64,000 nt of DNA from Joostella atrarenae (lineage in GTDB: Bacteria; Bacteroidota; Bacteroidia; Flavobacteriales; Flavobacteriaceae), in the NCBI RefSeq assembly GCF_021764745.1, contig NZ_JAETXX010000002.1, forward strand, positions 124,001-188,000. The letters run 5' to 3'. Below are positions 8,773-17,824 of this stretch, one piece after another. The position numbers and the translations under genes are program-made. The notes under the pieces are model-generated. The model saw nothing but the letters and a program-made list of their open reading frames with translations. It ran no database searches and had not been told where the DNA came from. Numbering within the stretch: position 1 is the stretch's first letter; each line of letters begins with the position of its first letter.

Positions 8773-9339
8773 TTATGATATCATTTTATTAGTATTTATT
8801 TCTTCTGAAAGAAGAGTTAAAATATCGAGTTTGTTTAAAGAAAGCGATATTTCATTGGCTTTTTTATTTAAAATCTTATGGTTCAATAAAGAATGCCATA
8901 TCTTATTAATATGATCGGCATGATTTGTATTTTCTTCATAATTGATTATTTCTTCTTCATATGCTTTTAAAATTAGTTCCTTGATAATAATACGAGAGGT
9001 ATTGATTCTTTCTTCAATAGGTTTTAAAGCATTTGATAGTGTTTCTGTAATTGTTGGAATTAAAGCGGAAGCACGTTCTAATTGATATTTCTTTAATGGA
9101 ATTCTTTGATCTATAGCAGTGTTAAATCCTAAAACTTCTATTCTATGTGCTGCAATATGTGTATAATCTGCTATTTTGTTTTTTCTTAAAACATCTTCTA
9201 TGTCTTTTAAAAAGCTATATAGTTCTTCTGAAGCAGAGATATCTTCTTCCTCAATTAAATTTAAAATCCTCTCAAGAGAATAACTTGTTTTTAACTTTAT
9301 TTTGTTGTGAATGTCTAAATAAGAAGTCTCCCTTTTCAT
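8773..9339 (-). CDS. Hypothetical helical protein
   Basis: The predicted 188-residue product from ATG at 9339 (MKRETSYLDIHNKIKLKTSY) appears almost entirely alpha-helical, rich in Glu, Lys, Ile and Leu, with no signal peptide or membrane segment. The frame continues upstream for 13 more codons to another ATG at 9378, but the internal ATG gives the more protein-like N-terminus. I recognise no family. It is convergent with pxpC with a 3-base gap. Real coding is likely because the frame is long, and its composition is consistent with neighbouring genes. Confidence 0.5.
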   Translation of the reverse strand: MKRETSYLDIHNKIKLKTSYSLERILNLIEEEDISASEELYSFLKDIEDVLRKNKIADYTHIAAHRIEVLGFNTAIDQRIPLKKYQLERASALIPTITETLSNALKPIEERINTSRIIIKELILKAYEEEIINYEENTNHADHINKIWHSLLNHKILNKKANEISLSLNKLDILTLLSEEINTNKMIS

Positions 9340-9655
9340 AGCCTGAATTTTTATTTGCAAGATATAGAATATACACATTGATAAAAAGGGGGAAAATCCT
9401 GATATATTAGTTTATTATAATCAGTAATATTATATGTTTTCTGTGCTCAAGCATATTTACTTTGTTTACGAACATCTGTTGTAATGTATTTTCAAATATT
9501 ATGATTATAAAAATGGAGATTACATATTCTGATTACAGAGAAACCTAAACTTTAATCGAATAAATCCTAAATATATATTTAATAAAAATTAAAATATATA
9601 TTTTAGTCAAAGAGAGTTATAAACTCTCCACTTTAAACCAATAACAAAACTATTA
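9340..9655. other. Divergent intergenic region with an AT inverted repeat and a short hairpin
   Basis: The 316 bases separate two divergently transcribed unknown genes. An AT-rich inverted repeat occupies 9567-9606 (arms 9567-9583 and 9588-9606, pairing except for two single-base bulges). A 7-bp perfect hairpin, GAGAGTT-ATA-AACTCTC, lies at 9612-9628, 27 bases before the rightward start. The first could be a regulator site and the second a 5'-UTR structure. Nothing else is recognisable. Confidence 0.4.
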
Positions 9656-10051
9656 ATGATGGAAAAAAAACCTAAAAAGTGTATCACTTCAAAAAAGGCA
9701 AAAAAACTTCAAGACAGGTACGTTAAAGTAATTGAAAAGGCTTTAAAAAAGGAATTCAAGAAAGATATCTGTAGAGACTTCAGCTGGTCTTTAGAAGAGC
9801 TAGAGGATTATATTGCTTATGTAAAAAGTGAAGCTAAAGAAAAAGGGTACAAAGATCTTGGACTCCGATTTTTTATGGGGAAATATGAAGATGATGAAGA
9901 GAAAGGAGATGTAACTATGTTTATAGCTCCAACGGGAACCAAAGAGAATATGGTTCTTAAATCTGCAGTGAGTGATGACGACGATGATACTATTGAAGAT
10001 ATTGATCCTTACAATTCTGGACACAGTAGAATCCCCCCAAGAAATTACTAA
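9656..10051 (+). CDS. Hypothetical small charged protein with acidic C-terminal tail
   Basis: The 131-residue soluble protein has a very basic first third (KKPKKCITSKKAKKLQ), a central helical/strand segment (LEELEDYIAYVKSEAKEKGYKDLGLRFFMGKY), and an acidic tail containing SDDDDDTIEDIDPYNSG. Two ATG codons are adjacent at 9656 and 9659; either could be used. I recognise no named family. The stop abuts the start of the next gene directly (TAA then ATG at 10052), so it belongs to the same transcript as the seven-helix membrane protein. Confidence 0.55.
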   Translation: MMEKKPKKCITSKKAKKLQDRYVKVIEKALKKEFKKDICRDFSWSLEELEDYIAYVKSEAKEKGYKDLGLRFFMGKYEDDEEKGDVTMFIAPTGTKENMVLKSAVSDDDDDTIEDIDPYNSGHSRIPPRNY

Positions 10052-10786
10052 ATGCTGGATTTTTTACTGACAGATTATTTTTATCACTTAGAGATTATTG
10101 CGGCAATTGTTGCCACTTTAACCTATAAAAAATATCTACACACACCGTGTAGATATTTTTTGTTTTATTTATGGGGAGTAGTCATAATTGAGACTATTGG
10201 TCTTATTCCTGTATTACATTATTTTAATCCTTCGTCGGAGTTTATAATATGGTTAACAAGCATTTTTAAAGAGAAATATGTAGTCGTTAACGATTGGTTG
10301 TATAATACCTACTTTATACTTCATTATTTATTCTATTTGGCTTTTTACTGGAGGATTTTAAAACTTGAAAAGTTTAAAAACATAGTAAAATTATTAGTGT
10401 TAGCATTCATTATTGTTGCTGTAGGGGATGTGGTTTATAATTTTAATGAATATAGCAGTCAATATTTAATAACGTTACGTATTGTGGGAGCTATATTTTT
10501 AACTATAGCTATTTTTCTTTATTTTATGGATATAATTTATAATGACGAATTATCTAAATTTTATTTGACCCTACCATTTTGGATTTCGATTGGTGCATTG
10601 ATATTTAATCTATTAATTGTTCCAATAAGTATTTTTTCTGACATGATGTTTTCATCAGATCTTTTTTATGAATGGTTCCATATCATACTAAATATCTCTA
10701 ATTATTTTCTTTATTCTTTTTTTATTATTGGATTCATTGTTCATACATATCGAGAAAAAATAGAGCAATCGTTTCATAAAAGATGA
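10052..10786 (+). CDS. Seven-helix integral membrane protein of unknown function
   Basis: The 244-residue protein has about seven hydrophobic helices (around residues 6-24, 33-54, 84-104, 113-133, 142-166, 173-199 and 210-234) joined by short loops. There is no soluble domain. The topology resembles the membrane-sensor halves of some two-component kinases, and the gene lies directly before a kinase that has only one membrane helix. A role as a membrane partner of that kinase is speculative. Its start directly follows the stop of the preceding gene. A weak hairpin follows. Confidence 0.5.
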   Translation: MLDFLLTDYFYHLEIIAAIVATLTYKKYLHTPCRYFLFYLWGVVIIETIGLIPVLHYFNPSSEFIIWLTSIFKEKYVVVNDWLYNTYFILHYLFYLAFYWRILKLEKFKNIVKLLVLAFIIVAVGDVVYNFNEYSSQYLITLRIVGAIFLTIAIFLYFMDIIYNDELSKFYLTLPFWISIGALIFNLLIVPISIFSDMMFSSDLFYEWFHIILNISNYFLYSFFIIGFIVHTYREKIEQSFHKR

Positions 10787-10791
10787 ACTCA

Positions 10792-10813
10792 AAAAGGGTG
10801 AAAGTACCCTTTT
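10792..10813 (+). terminator. Weak hairpin after the seven-helix protein gene
   Basis: AAAAGGGT (10792-10799) and ACCCTTTT (10806-10813) form an 8-bp stem with a 6-base loop, six bases past the stop. The terminal T residues are within the stem. It could act as a partial terminator that separates this gene from the kinase/regulator pair. Confidence 0.5.
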
Positions 10814-10831
10814 AGCATTTATGTGATATAT

Positions 10832-10839
10832 TAAATTTG
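10832..10839 (+). promoter_or_regulatory. Candidate promoter -7 box for the kinase/regulator pair
   Basis: TAAATTTG matches the Bacteroidota -7 consensus TAnnTTTG exactly. The upstream element is only TTT (10811-10813, 18-base spacer) rather than TTG. Transcription starting a few bases downstream would give a 5'-UTR of about 75 bases. Confidence 0.4.
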
Positions 10840-10921
10840 CAATGTTTATAATAATAGTATTTGATAAAAAAACAGTAAACTATAAATCCCCAAACAACAA
10901 ACCTTAGTGTTTATAATATAT

Positions 10922-11698
10922 ATGGAAAATGAAAAAGAGATTGTAAGTCTAATTATATATGTAAGTGCACTTATAGTTATTCTCGTAATATTTGTAGTTG
11001 CCTTTTTTTTAGTTTACCAACGAAGAAAAACTCAACTTCTCTTAGAGAAAGTAGAAGAGCGTCGGAAGTTTGAGCACGAACTGGCAAAAGCACAAACAGA
11101 AATTCAAGAACAAACATTTAAAAATATAAGTTGGGAATTACATGATAATATAGGTCAGTTGCTTACGGTTGCAAAAATGCAATTAAATATGTTGCAAAGC
11201 GGTTTACCAGAGGAAAAGCAAAAATCTTTTGATGAAGCTTCGAATGTTTTAGGACAAGGAGTAAATGAGATTAGGCAACTTTCTCATTCCTTAAACACTA
11301 ATTTTATTTCGAAAATAGGGTTACAAGAATCTTTGGAAAGAGAAATAAATAGGTTTAAAAGGCTTAATTTTCTTGAAGTTGAATATGAAGTTGAAGGAGA
11401 TCCTTATGCTGTTAATAAGAAGGATGAGATTATTATTTTCAGAATTTTCCAAGAGTGTTTTTCTAATGTAGTTAAATATTCAAAAGCTACATTATTAACT
11501 ATTAAATTATCCTATACATCAAATCAATTATCAGTAGTTGTAAAAGATAATGGAGTAGGTTTTGATATTAATGAAGAAAAAGAGGGGACAGGATTGTTAA
11601 ATATGAAGATGCGCGCGGCGCTTATTGGTGCAAATTTTTCTATTCAAACTCAAAAAAATGAAGGAGTTTCAGTAACTTTGGTGTATCCAACGAACTAA
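10922..11698 (+). CDS. NarX-type sensor histidine kinase
   Basis: The 258-residue kinase has one transmembrane helix (about residues 8-32), a short coiled linker, and a HisKA_3 dimerisation domain with phospho-acceptor His74 in WELHDNIGQLLT. The HATPase_c domain carries the N-box around FQECFSNVVKYSKA and the G-box DNGVGFDI with GTGLLNMKMRAALIG. There is no extracellular sensing domain, so the signal must come through the membrane segment or a partner. The frame extends five codons further upstream to ATG 10907; I prefer ATG 10922 (MENEKEIV). The cognate regulator starts 7 bases after the stop. Confidence 0.88.
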   Translation: MENEKEIVSLIIYVSALIVILVIFVVAFFLVYQRRKTQLLLEKVEERRKFEHELAKAQTEIQEQTFKNISWELHDNIGQLLTVAKMQLNMLQSGLPEEKQKSFDEASNVLGQGVNEIRQLSHSLNTNFISKIGLQESLEREINRFKRLNFLEVEYEVEGDPYAVNKKDEIIIFRIFQECFSNVVKYSKATLLTIKLSYTSNQLSVVVKDNGVGFDINEEKEGTGLLNMKMRAALIGANFSIQTQKNEGVSVTLVYPTN

Positions 11699-11705
11699 GA
11701 CTATA

Positions 11706-12350
11706 ATGAAAAAGTATTCCATTGCTATTGTAGATGATCATCTTTTGTTTGCTAAGTCTCTTACATCTTTAGTAGGATCTTTAGACAATTATGAGGTTTC
11801 TTTTCATGCAAAAAATGGAAAAGAGTTTATTGAGGCTCTAAAGAATAGTTCAAAGCCAGATATCGTTCTTTTAGATATTAACATGCCAATTATGAATGGA
11901 GTTGAAACTATGGAATGGCTAAAGGTAAATTATCCACTCCAAAAAGTTATAGCGCTTTCGATGGATGATCGAGAAGAAACGATTATTCAAATGCTCCGTT
12001 TGGGTGCTAAGGGGTATCTTTTAAAAGATATTCATCCAGATGTATTTGAAAGTGCTTTAAATGATGTAATTCTTAAAGGTTTTTATTATTCTGATAAAAT
12101 TACAAACAAGCTTTTAGATCGGATTGATAAAAAGGAGAGTAAGGAGAACGGTATAAAGTTAAAAGACAGAGAGATTCAGTTTTTAAAACTTGCCTGTACA
12201 GAAATGACTTATAAAGAAATAGCTGCTGAAATGTGTCTGTCTCCGAAAACTATAGATGGATATCGTGAGAGTCTTTTTGAAAAGCTCGAAGTTAAAAGTC
12301 GAATTGGAATTGTACTTTATGGAATAAAAAATAAGTATATAGAAAATTAA
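11706..12350 (+). CDS. NarL/FixJ-family response regulator
   Basis: The 214-residue regulator has a receiver domain (residues 1-120) with acidic pair Asp10/Asp11, phospho-acceptor Asp57 in IVLLDINMPIMNGVE, the switch Ser in IALSMDD, and Lys in GYLLKD. A LuxR-type helix-turn-helix follows (KDREIQFLKLACTEMTYKEIA, then LSPKTIDGYRESLFEKLEVKSR). It is the partner of the preceding HisKA_3 kinase. Targets are not evident. The terminator stem begins inside the last codons of this gene. Confidence 0.9.
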   Translation: MKKYSIAIVDDHLLFAKSLTSLVGSLDNYEVSFHAKNGKEFIEALKNSSKPDIVLLDINMPIMNGVETMEWLKVNYPLQKVIALSMDDREETIIQMLRLGAKGYLLKDIHPDVFESALNDVILKGFYYSDKITNKLLDRIDKKESKENGIKLKDREIQFLKLACTEMTYKEIAAEMCLSPKTIDGYRESLFEKLEVKSRIGIVLYGIKNKYIEN

Positions 12351-12373
12351 AGAAATAACTATATACTTATTTT
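12330..12373 (+). terminator. Terminator hairpin overlapping the end of the response-regulator gene
   Basis: A 13-bp perfect stem (12330-12342 with 12359-12371, AATAAGTATATAG and complement) spans the stop codon at 12348-12350, which lies in the loop. Only a short T run follows. A terminating ribosome would cover part of the stem. Confidence 0.55.
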
Positions 12374-12429
12374 AAATCAAATATATTTTACGTGTATTTA
12401 TTCACGTTTAAATGAGTGTCGTGCAACCA

Positions 12430-14328
12430 TTATTCTTTATAATACTCCAATAATTCTTTTAGTTTATCTATAGAATCTTTAAGTCCGCCTTCTCTATTTC
12501 TTAAGAACCAAGTTGTTTCTTGATTTTCAATAATAGGAGCTAATTCAGCGGCTAAACTATCCTTTTCTATCGTTGGGATATTTTTGGTAGCATAATCATT
12601 AGCTTTTAATCGAGCTTCTCCTAAATGCGCTCCATGTAATGCTAAAGCTGCTGCTTGTTTGGTTTCTTTTAATACAATTTCAGCATCTTTTGAACTAGGT
12701 TTTCCTTTAGCTAAGATAGCTAACGCATCATTAACTTCTTTTTCTGCTGCTTGCAATCCTTTTACTGTTAAGTGTTTTGTTTGAAAGTGACCTTTCATGG
12801 TCCATTTAAACCTTCTTAACATTAAGTGAAATGCATTAGCATTTCCATTTGGAATATCAGCCTTTAAATAAGCGTCTCCAAGCATAAGTATCGCTTTACC
12901 AGTATTTCCAGTTGGATCTTTAAACACATAATGGTTTAATTGAAACTCAAGGTTCTTTGTAGCCTCTTCTTTATAATTCCAAGAATACGAAGCTCCAAGC
13001 AATAATGGAGCGTAGGTTACAGAAAGTGGCTGAAAGTGTCCAAAATCCCCCCAATTAGTATTTAAAAATCCTTTAGCTTCATTTTTATATCCCTCTACAG
13101 CGGCATTCTTTAGATTTATAAAGGCATTGGTATTTCTTCCAATTTCAGATCGCCACGTAGAAGTCCCTGGGCAAACGTAAAAATCTAGACCTGCTTCTTT
13201 AAATTTAGGAAGGTTTTTATCAAAAGGGTAAACGTCATCGTAACCCCAAACAACAGCAGTCATGTTTTTTGGAATGTCTTTTATTAACTCAGGATGATTT
13301 AATATTATATCTCCCCAAAACTGAGCTTTAAACCCTTGTTTATTAACTTCCGTATTTAGCTTTTTTAAGTAGTTTAAATATACTTGTCCTTTGCCAATTT
13401 TCTCGCATTCTTCTTTTGATCTACCTTCGCATAATTCTACGGTTTCGTCTCCACCAATATTAAAATATTCACTAGAAAAATTAGGGAGTAATTCTTCATA
13501 GAGGCTTTTCATTAGCTCTAAGGAGGCAGGATCTGTAGTATTTAAACTTGTACGATTTCTGTTTCCCCATATAGTTTTACAGTCGGTTGGACACTCTGCA
13601 AGGTCTAAGTATTCATCATGCTTCAACCAGTTCTCCATATGCCCAAAAGAGTTCTGATTAGGAACTAGGTCTATGTGTCTTTCTTTACAATATGCATCTA
13701 AGAGCTGGATTTCTTCAGCAGTAAGAGGGCTAGCATCTTTCCATACTTCCTTATGATCTTTATACGCAAAAGTATGTTCTATGTATAATTGCAGTTCATT
13801 TTGCTTCCAAAAAGCAAGTTTATCGATTAACTGATACAAAGTTTCCATAGTTGGAACTTTATCGCGACTTACATCAAGCATAACACCACGACGAACAAAA
13901 TTTGGCCAATCGTTTATTTCTAGACAAGGAAGCGCCTTCTTTTCTGTAGTTGAGTAAGAGAGAAGTTGTAAAAGTGTTTGTTTTCCGTAATAAAGACCTG
14001 CGGTATTCTGTCCAGTAATAGAGATAACACCTGGTTTAATTTTTAAAATATATCCTTGAGGCTTTATATTAAGAGAATCAATTGTAAAATCTAAATCTAA
14101 CTTTGGAGCTCCTACTTTAGGGAATAACTTTAGCTTCCCAGTAAAATCTTGATGTTCCAAGAGAGTTACTATTTTTGATATATAATGAGAGTTACTATCA
14201 GAATACGCAGCACAAGTATCACTAATTGTTATTTCTTGAGGCGGATTGATAAGGTACTTTTCTAAATCTTGTGAAGAACTATAGAAAAAAGTAAAACAGA
14301 TAAAAAAACTTAGTAAGATGCTTTTCAT
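12430..14328 (-). CDS. Family GH20 beta-N-acetylhexosaminidase, secreted
   Basis: The 632-residue protein has a signal peptide (residues 1-19, ending SSSQ). An N-terminal GH20b-like alpha/beta domain covers about residues 25-130. The GH20 TIM barrel starts at FVRRGVMLDVSRDKVPT, with the catalytic pair Asp294-Glu295 in FNIGGDETVEL. A helical C-terminal region of about 130 residues follows. GH20 enzymes use substrate-assisted catalysis to release terminal N-acetylglucosamine or N-acetylgalactosamine, for example from chitin oligomers or peptidoglycan fragments. It is transcribed alone, opposite to lon. Substrate specificity cannot be read from the sequence. Confidence 0.9.
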   Translation of the reverse strand: MKSILLSFFICFTFFYSSSQDLEKYLINPPQEITISDTCAAYSDSNSHYISKIVTLLEHQDFTGKLKLFPKVGAPKLDLDFTIDSLNIKPQGYILKIKPGVISITGQNTAGLYYGKQTLLQLLSYSTTEKKALPCLEINDWPNFVRRGVMLDVSRDKVPTMETLYQLIDKLAFWKQNELQLYIEHTFAYKDHKEVWKDASPLTAEEIQLLDAYCKERHIDLVPNQNSFGHMENWLKHDEYLDLAECPTDCKTIWGNRNRTSLNTTDPASLELMKSLYEELLPNFSSEYFNIGGDETVELCEGRSKEECEKIGKGQVYLNYLKKLNTEVNKQGFKAQFWGDIILNHPELIKDIPKNMTAVVWGYDDVYPFDKNLPKFKEAGLDFYVCPGTSTWRSEIGRNTNAFINLKNAAVEGYKNEAKGFLNTNWGDFGHFQPLSVTYAPLLLGASYSWNYKEEATKNLEFQLNHYVFKDPTGNTGKAILMLGDAYLKADIPNGNANAFHLMLRRFKWTMKGHFQTKHLTVKGLQAAEKEVNDALAILAKGKPSSKDAEIVLKETKQAAALALHGAHLGEARLKANDYATKNIPTIEKDSLAAELAPIIENQETTWFLRNREGGLKDSIDKLKELLEYYKE

Positions 14329-14412
14329 AATTTTAAATAAACATTGAGGTTAGAAAGATACTAATTAAACATAAAAGTAGTAATAGTATGACTCTTTTGT
14401 AGTAAGATATTC

Positions 14413-14420
14413 TATTTTTG
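14413..14420 (+). promoter_or_regulatory. Possible -7 promoter element upstream of lon
   Basis: TATTTTTG matches TAnnTTTG. The nearest TTG upstream (14397-14399) leaves only a 13-base spacer, shorter than the usual 17-23, so support is weak. It would give lon a leader of about 150 bases. Confidence 0.25.
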
Positions 14421-14450
14421 ACTTTTAATTATGGCACGAGAATTGACTAT

Positions 14451-14562
14451 ACAGAGTGAAATAAACGATCTCGGCTTTAGTTTGAATACGAACTCGCAGA
14501 GTTTTAAGGCAATGAGATACTACTGAAAACAAGAATCGAACTCATTCTGAATGACAGAATGA
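14451..14562. repeat. Possible decayed REP-like inverted element in the lon leader
   Basis: The stretch contains CAGAGTGAA..CGATCTC, then GAGATACTACTG..AAG, then CTCATTCTGAATGACAG. These look like degenerate halves of the short intergenic motif CTCATTCTGA..GAA..ATCTC that I recall as scattered in inverted pairs through some Bacteroidota genomes. Only fragments match, so this is tentative. A short hairpin CATTCT-GAATGAC-AGAATG is present at its right end (14542-14560). Confidence 0.25.
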
Positions 14563-14575
14563 CTTATAAAGAACT

Positions 14576-17026
14576 ATGAGTAAAAACAAATTTATAAATA
14601 TGGACAGTTTGTCATTGCAAAATATTGATGATGATGCAGAGTTAATCCCATTGATGACTCCAGAAGATGAAGAAGAGATAAACAATGAGACGCTACCTGA
14701 AACACTACCTATTTTACCATTAAGGAATACCGTACTTTTTCCAGGGGTTGTAATCCCAATTACAGCTGGAAGAGATAAATCTATAAAGCTAATAAAAGAC
14801 GCTTCTAATGGTAGTAAAGTTATAGGAGTTGTTTCTCAAAAGGACGAAAATGTTGAAGATCCAGAAATTGGAGATCTTAATACTACAGGAACAGTAGCTA
14901 GAATACTACGTGTTTTAAAAATGCCTGATGGGAATACTACTGTTATAATTCAAGGGAAAAAGCGTTTTGAAATAGAGGAAGTTACAAGTACGGAACCTTA
15001 TTTTACAGCTAAAATAACAGGATTACCAGAGGAAAAGCCTGAGGCTGATAATAAGGAGTTTGCAACAATAATAGATTCTATAAAAGAACTAGCATTGCAA
15101 ATTATTAAGGAGAGTCCAAATATCCCTTCAGAAGCTTCATTTGCTATAAAAAACATTGAAAGCGATTCATTTTTGATCAACTTTATTTCTTCAAATATGA
15201 ATTTGGAGGTAAGTGATAAGCAAAAGCTTCTTGAAAATAAAAACTTACATGAAAGAGCGCTTGCGACTTTAAAATTTATGAATGTTGAGTTTCAGAAATT
15301 AAATTTAAGAAACGATATTCAGTCAAAAGTACGTTCTGATTTAGATCAGCAACAACGTGAGTATTTTCTTCAGCAACAAATGAAAACCATCCAAGAAGAA
15401 TTAGGAGGGGGGTCTTATGAAGAAGAAGTGGAGCAAATGCGTGTTAGAGCTAAGAAAAAGAAATGGGACGCAAAAGTAAAAGAGCATTTCGATAAGGAGC
15501 TAGCAAAGTTACAGCGCATGAATCCGCAGGTAGCAGAATATTCTATTCAGCGTAACTATTTAGACTTATTTTTAGATCTTCCTTGGAATAAATTCTCTAA
15601 GGATAAATTCGATTTAAAAAGAGCTGAAAAAATACTAGAAAAAGATCATTACGGATTAGAAGACGTTAAAAAACGTATCATAGAATACTTAGCTGTACTA
15701 AAGTTAAGAAACGATATGAAGTCTCCAATATTATGTCTTTACGGACCTCCAGGAGTTGGTAAAACATCATTAGGGAGATCTATAGCAGAGGCCTTGGGGA
15801 GAGAATATGTGCGTATTTCTTTAGGAGGATTGAGAGATGAAGCAGAAATAAGAGGACATAGAAAAACGTATATTGGAGCAATGCCAGGAAGGATTATTCA
15901 ATCCCTAAAAAAGGCAGGGACTTCAAATCCTGTATTTATTTTAGATGAAATAGATAAGCTTTCTTCAAGTCATAATGGTGATCCTTCTTCTGCAATGTTA
16001 GAAGTTTTAGATCCAGAGCAGAACAAGGAATTTTATGATAATTTCTTGGAAATGGGATACGATCTATCTAAGGTTATGTTTATTGCTACTGCAAATAACC
16101 TTGGGGGGATTCAGCCAGCATTAAGAGACCGTATGGAGATCATTAATGTTACTGGTTATACTATCGAAGAAAAGGTTGAGATTGGTAAACGTCATTTACT
16201 TCCTAAACAATTGGAAGAGCATGGACTTACTAAAACAGATCTTAAAGTAGGGAAGAAAGAGCTTGAAAAAATAGTTGAAGGATATACTAGAGAATCTGGA
16301 GTTAGAGGTTTAGAAAAGCAGATTGCTAAGATGGTACGTTATGCTGCTAAATCTATTGCGATGGAAGAGGAGTATGATGTTAAGGTAAGTGTTGAAGATG
16401 TAGAGAAAGTATTAGGTGCTGCTCGTTTAGAAAGAGATAAATATGAGAATAATGATGTTGCAGGTGTTGTTACAGGACTAGCTTGGACAAGTGTTGGTGG
16501 TGATATTCTCTTTATAGAATCTATACTTTCTAAAGGTAAAGGAACGCTTTCTATTACTGGGAATTTAGGGAAAGTGATGAAAGAATCGGCTACCCTTGCC
16601 ATGGAATACATTAAATCGAATGCAGAAAGTTTAGGAATAGATCCAGAAGTTTTTAGCAAATACAATGTACATATCCACGTTCCGGAAGGGGCAACTCCAA
16701 AAGACGGACCTAGTGCTGGGGTGACGATGTTAACTTCTTTAGTTTCGTTATTTACTCAGAAAAAAGTTAAGAAGAGCATTGCAATGACTGGAGAGATAAC
16801 ACTTAGAGGTAAAGTGTTGCCAGTAGGTGGAATCAAAGAAAAAATCCTTGCAGCAAAAAGAGCTCGTATTAAAGAGTTAATTTTGTGTAATGAGAATAAA
16901 CGTGACATTTTAGAGATCAAAGAAGAGTATTTAAAAGGACTTACCTTTCATTATGTAAATGAAATGAGTGAAGTTATTGATCTTGCAATCACGAATCAGA
17001 AAGTTAAAAATGCCAAAGAATTATAA
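14576..17026 (+). CDS. lon: ATP-dependent protease La
   Basis: The 816-residue LonA protease has an N-terminal substrate-binding domain (from about residue 43, [19 protein letters not shown]), coiled linker helices, the AAA+ module with Walker [10 protein letters not shown] at residues 390-398 and Walker [11 protein letters not shown], and a C-terminal protease domain. The catalytic dyad is Ser713 ([11 protein letters not shown]) and Lys756 (GGIKEK). It degrades misfolded and regulatory proteins in the cytoplasm. An acidic N-terminal extension of about 40 residues precedes the domain. It is followed by a perfect 17-bp hairpin, so cmk is probably transcribed separately. Confidence 0.97.
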   Translation: MSKNKFINMDSLSLQNIDDDAELIPLMTPEDEEEINNETLPETLPILPLRNTVLFPGVVIPITAGRDKSIKLIKDASNGSKVIGVVSQKDENVEDPEIGDLNTTGTVARILRVLKMPDGNTTVIIQGKKRFEIEEVTSTEPYFTAKITGLPEEKPEADNKEFATIIDSIKELALQIIKESPNIPSEASFAIKNIESDSFLINFISSNMNLEVSDKQKLLENKNLHERALATLKFMNVEFQKLNLRNDIQSKVRSDLDQQQREYFLQQQMKTIQEELGGGSYEEEVEQMRVRAKKKKWDAKVKEHFDKELAKLQRMNPQVAEYSIQRNYLDLFLDLPWNKFSKDKFDLKRAEKILEKDHYGLEDVKKRIIEYLAVLKLRNDMKSPILCLYGPPGVGKTSLGRSIAEALGREYVRISLGGLRDEAEIRGHRKTYIGAMPGRIIQSLKKAGTSNPVFILDEIDKLSSSHNGDPSSAMLEVLDPEQNKEFYDNFLEMGYDLSKVMFIATANNLGGIQPALRDRMEIINVTGYTIEEKVEIGKRHLLPKQLEEHGLTKTDLKVGKKELEKIVEGYTRESGVRGLEKQIAKMVRYAAKSIAMEEEYDVKVSVEDVEKVLGAARLERDKYENNDVAGVVTGLAWTSVGGDILFIESILSKGKGTLSITGNLGKVMKESATLAMEYIKSNAESLGIDPEVFSKYNVHIHVPEGATPKDGPSAGVTMLTSLVSLFTQKKVKKSIAMTGEITLRGKVLPVGGIKEKILAAKRARIKELILCNENKRDILEIKEEYLKGLTFHYVNEMSEVIDLAITNQKVKNAKEL

Positions 17027-17039
17027 TAGGTGTTAAGAC

Positions 17040-17080
17040 AACTCCATTGGATAGTATCCATTTACTATCCAATGGAGTTT
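17040..17080 (+). terminator. Terminator hairpin between lon and cmk
   Basis: A perfect 17-bp stem (17040-17056 with 17063-17079) encloses the 6-base loop TCCATT. The T tract is short (17078-17082 with one more T), so termination may be partial. The stem is strong for this AT-rich region. Confidence 0.75.
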
Positions 17081-17102
17081 TCAAAATAATAAAGCTCAAC
17101 AG

Positions 17103-17795
17103 ATGAAAAAGATAACCATTGCCATAGACGGATTTTCATCCACAGGTAAAAGTACAATAGCAAAACAATTAGCTAAAAAGTTGAACTATGTGTATGTAGA
17201 TACAGGAGCAATGTATCGTGCGGTAGCATTATATGCGCTTAATAATGGTTATATTGATGAAAAGGGGAAAGATCTAACTGGATTACTACAAAATCTCTCA
17301 AATATTACCTTAAATTTTAAGCTTAATGAAACTACAGGTAATGCAGATATGTATCTTAATGATGAGAATGTTGAAAAGGAAATACGCACGTTAAGAATTT
17401 CTAATGTTGTAAGTATTGTAGCTGCAGTTTCTGAAGTCCGTAAAAAGTTGGTAGAACAGCAAAAGAAAATGGGAGCAGAAAAAGGAGTTGTAATGGATGG
17501 AAGAGATATTGGAACTGTTGTTTTTCCTGATGCTGAATTAAAATTATTTATGACAGCTTCTGCTGAAACTAGAGCTCATAGACGTTATAAAGAGCTTGTT
17601 GATAGAGGAGAAGATGTGAACTTTAAAGATGTTTTGAAAAATGTTCAAGAGCGAGATCATATAGATTCTACACGAGAAGATTCTCCGCTTTTAAAAGCAG
17701 ATGATGCTATTGAGTTTGATAATAGTGATATGGGATTGGAAGAGCAATTTGAACGTGTTTATAATTTCTCTCTTCGTATTATAGAGAAACAGTAG
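17103..17795 (+). CDS. cmk: Cytidylate kinase
   Basis: The 230-residue P-loop kinase begins ITIAIDGFSSTGKSTIAKQL (residues 3-22), followed by the CMP-binding segment YVDTGAMYRAVALYAL. It also has the GRDIGTVVFPDAELKLFMTAS and RAHRRYKEL segments typical of Cmk. It phosphorylates CMP and dCMP to the diphosphates for nucleic acid and lipid precursor supply. Length is normal for the family. It lies between lon and an MFS transporter gene that starts 29 bases downstream. Confidence 0.95.
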   Translation: MKKITIAIDGFSSTGKSTIAKQLAKKLNYVYVDTGAMYRAVALYALNNGYIDEKGKDLTGLLQNLSNITLNFKLNETTGNADMYLNDENVEKEIRTLRISNVVSIVAAVSEVRKKLVEQQKKMGAEKGVVMDGRDIGTVVFPDAELKLFMTASAETRAHRRYKELVDRGEDVNFKDVLKNVQERDHIDSTREDSPLLKADDAIEFDNSDMGLEEQFERVYNFSLRIIEKQ

Positions 17796-17824
17796 TCTAG
17801 GTTCTTCTTGATATCTGGCAAGGA

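Noticed and set aside
14431-14526. A 31-codon frame in the lon leader
   Set aside because: Its composition is unremarkable, there is no family resemblance or codon bias, and it overlaps the candidate decayed repeat. It could be a chance frame.
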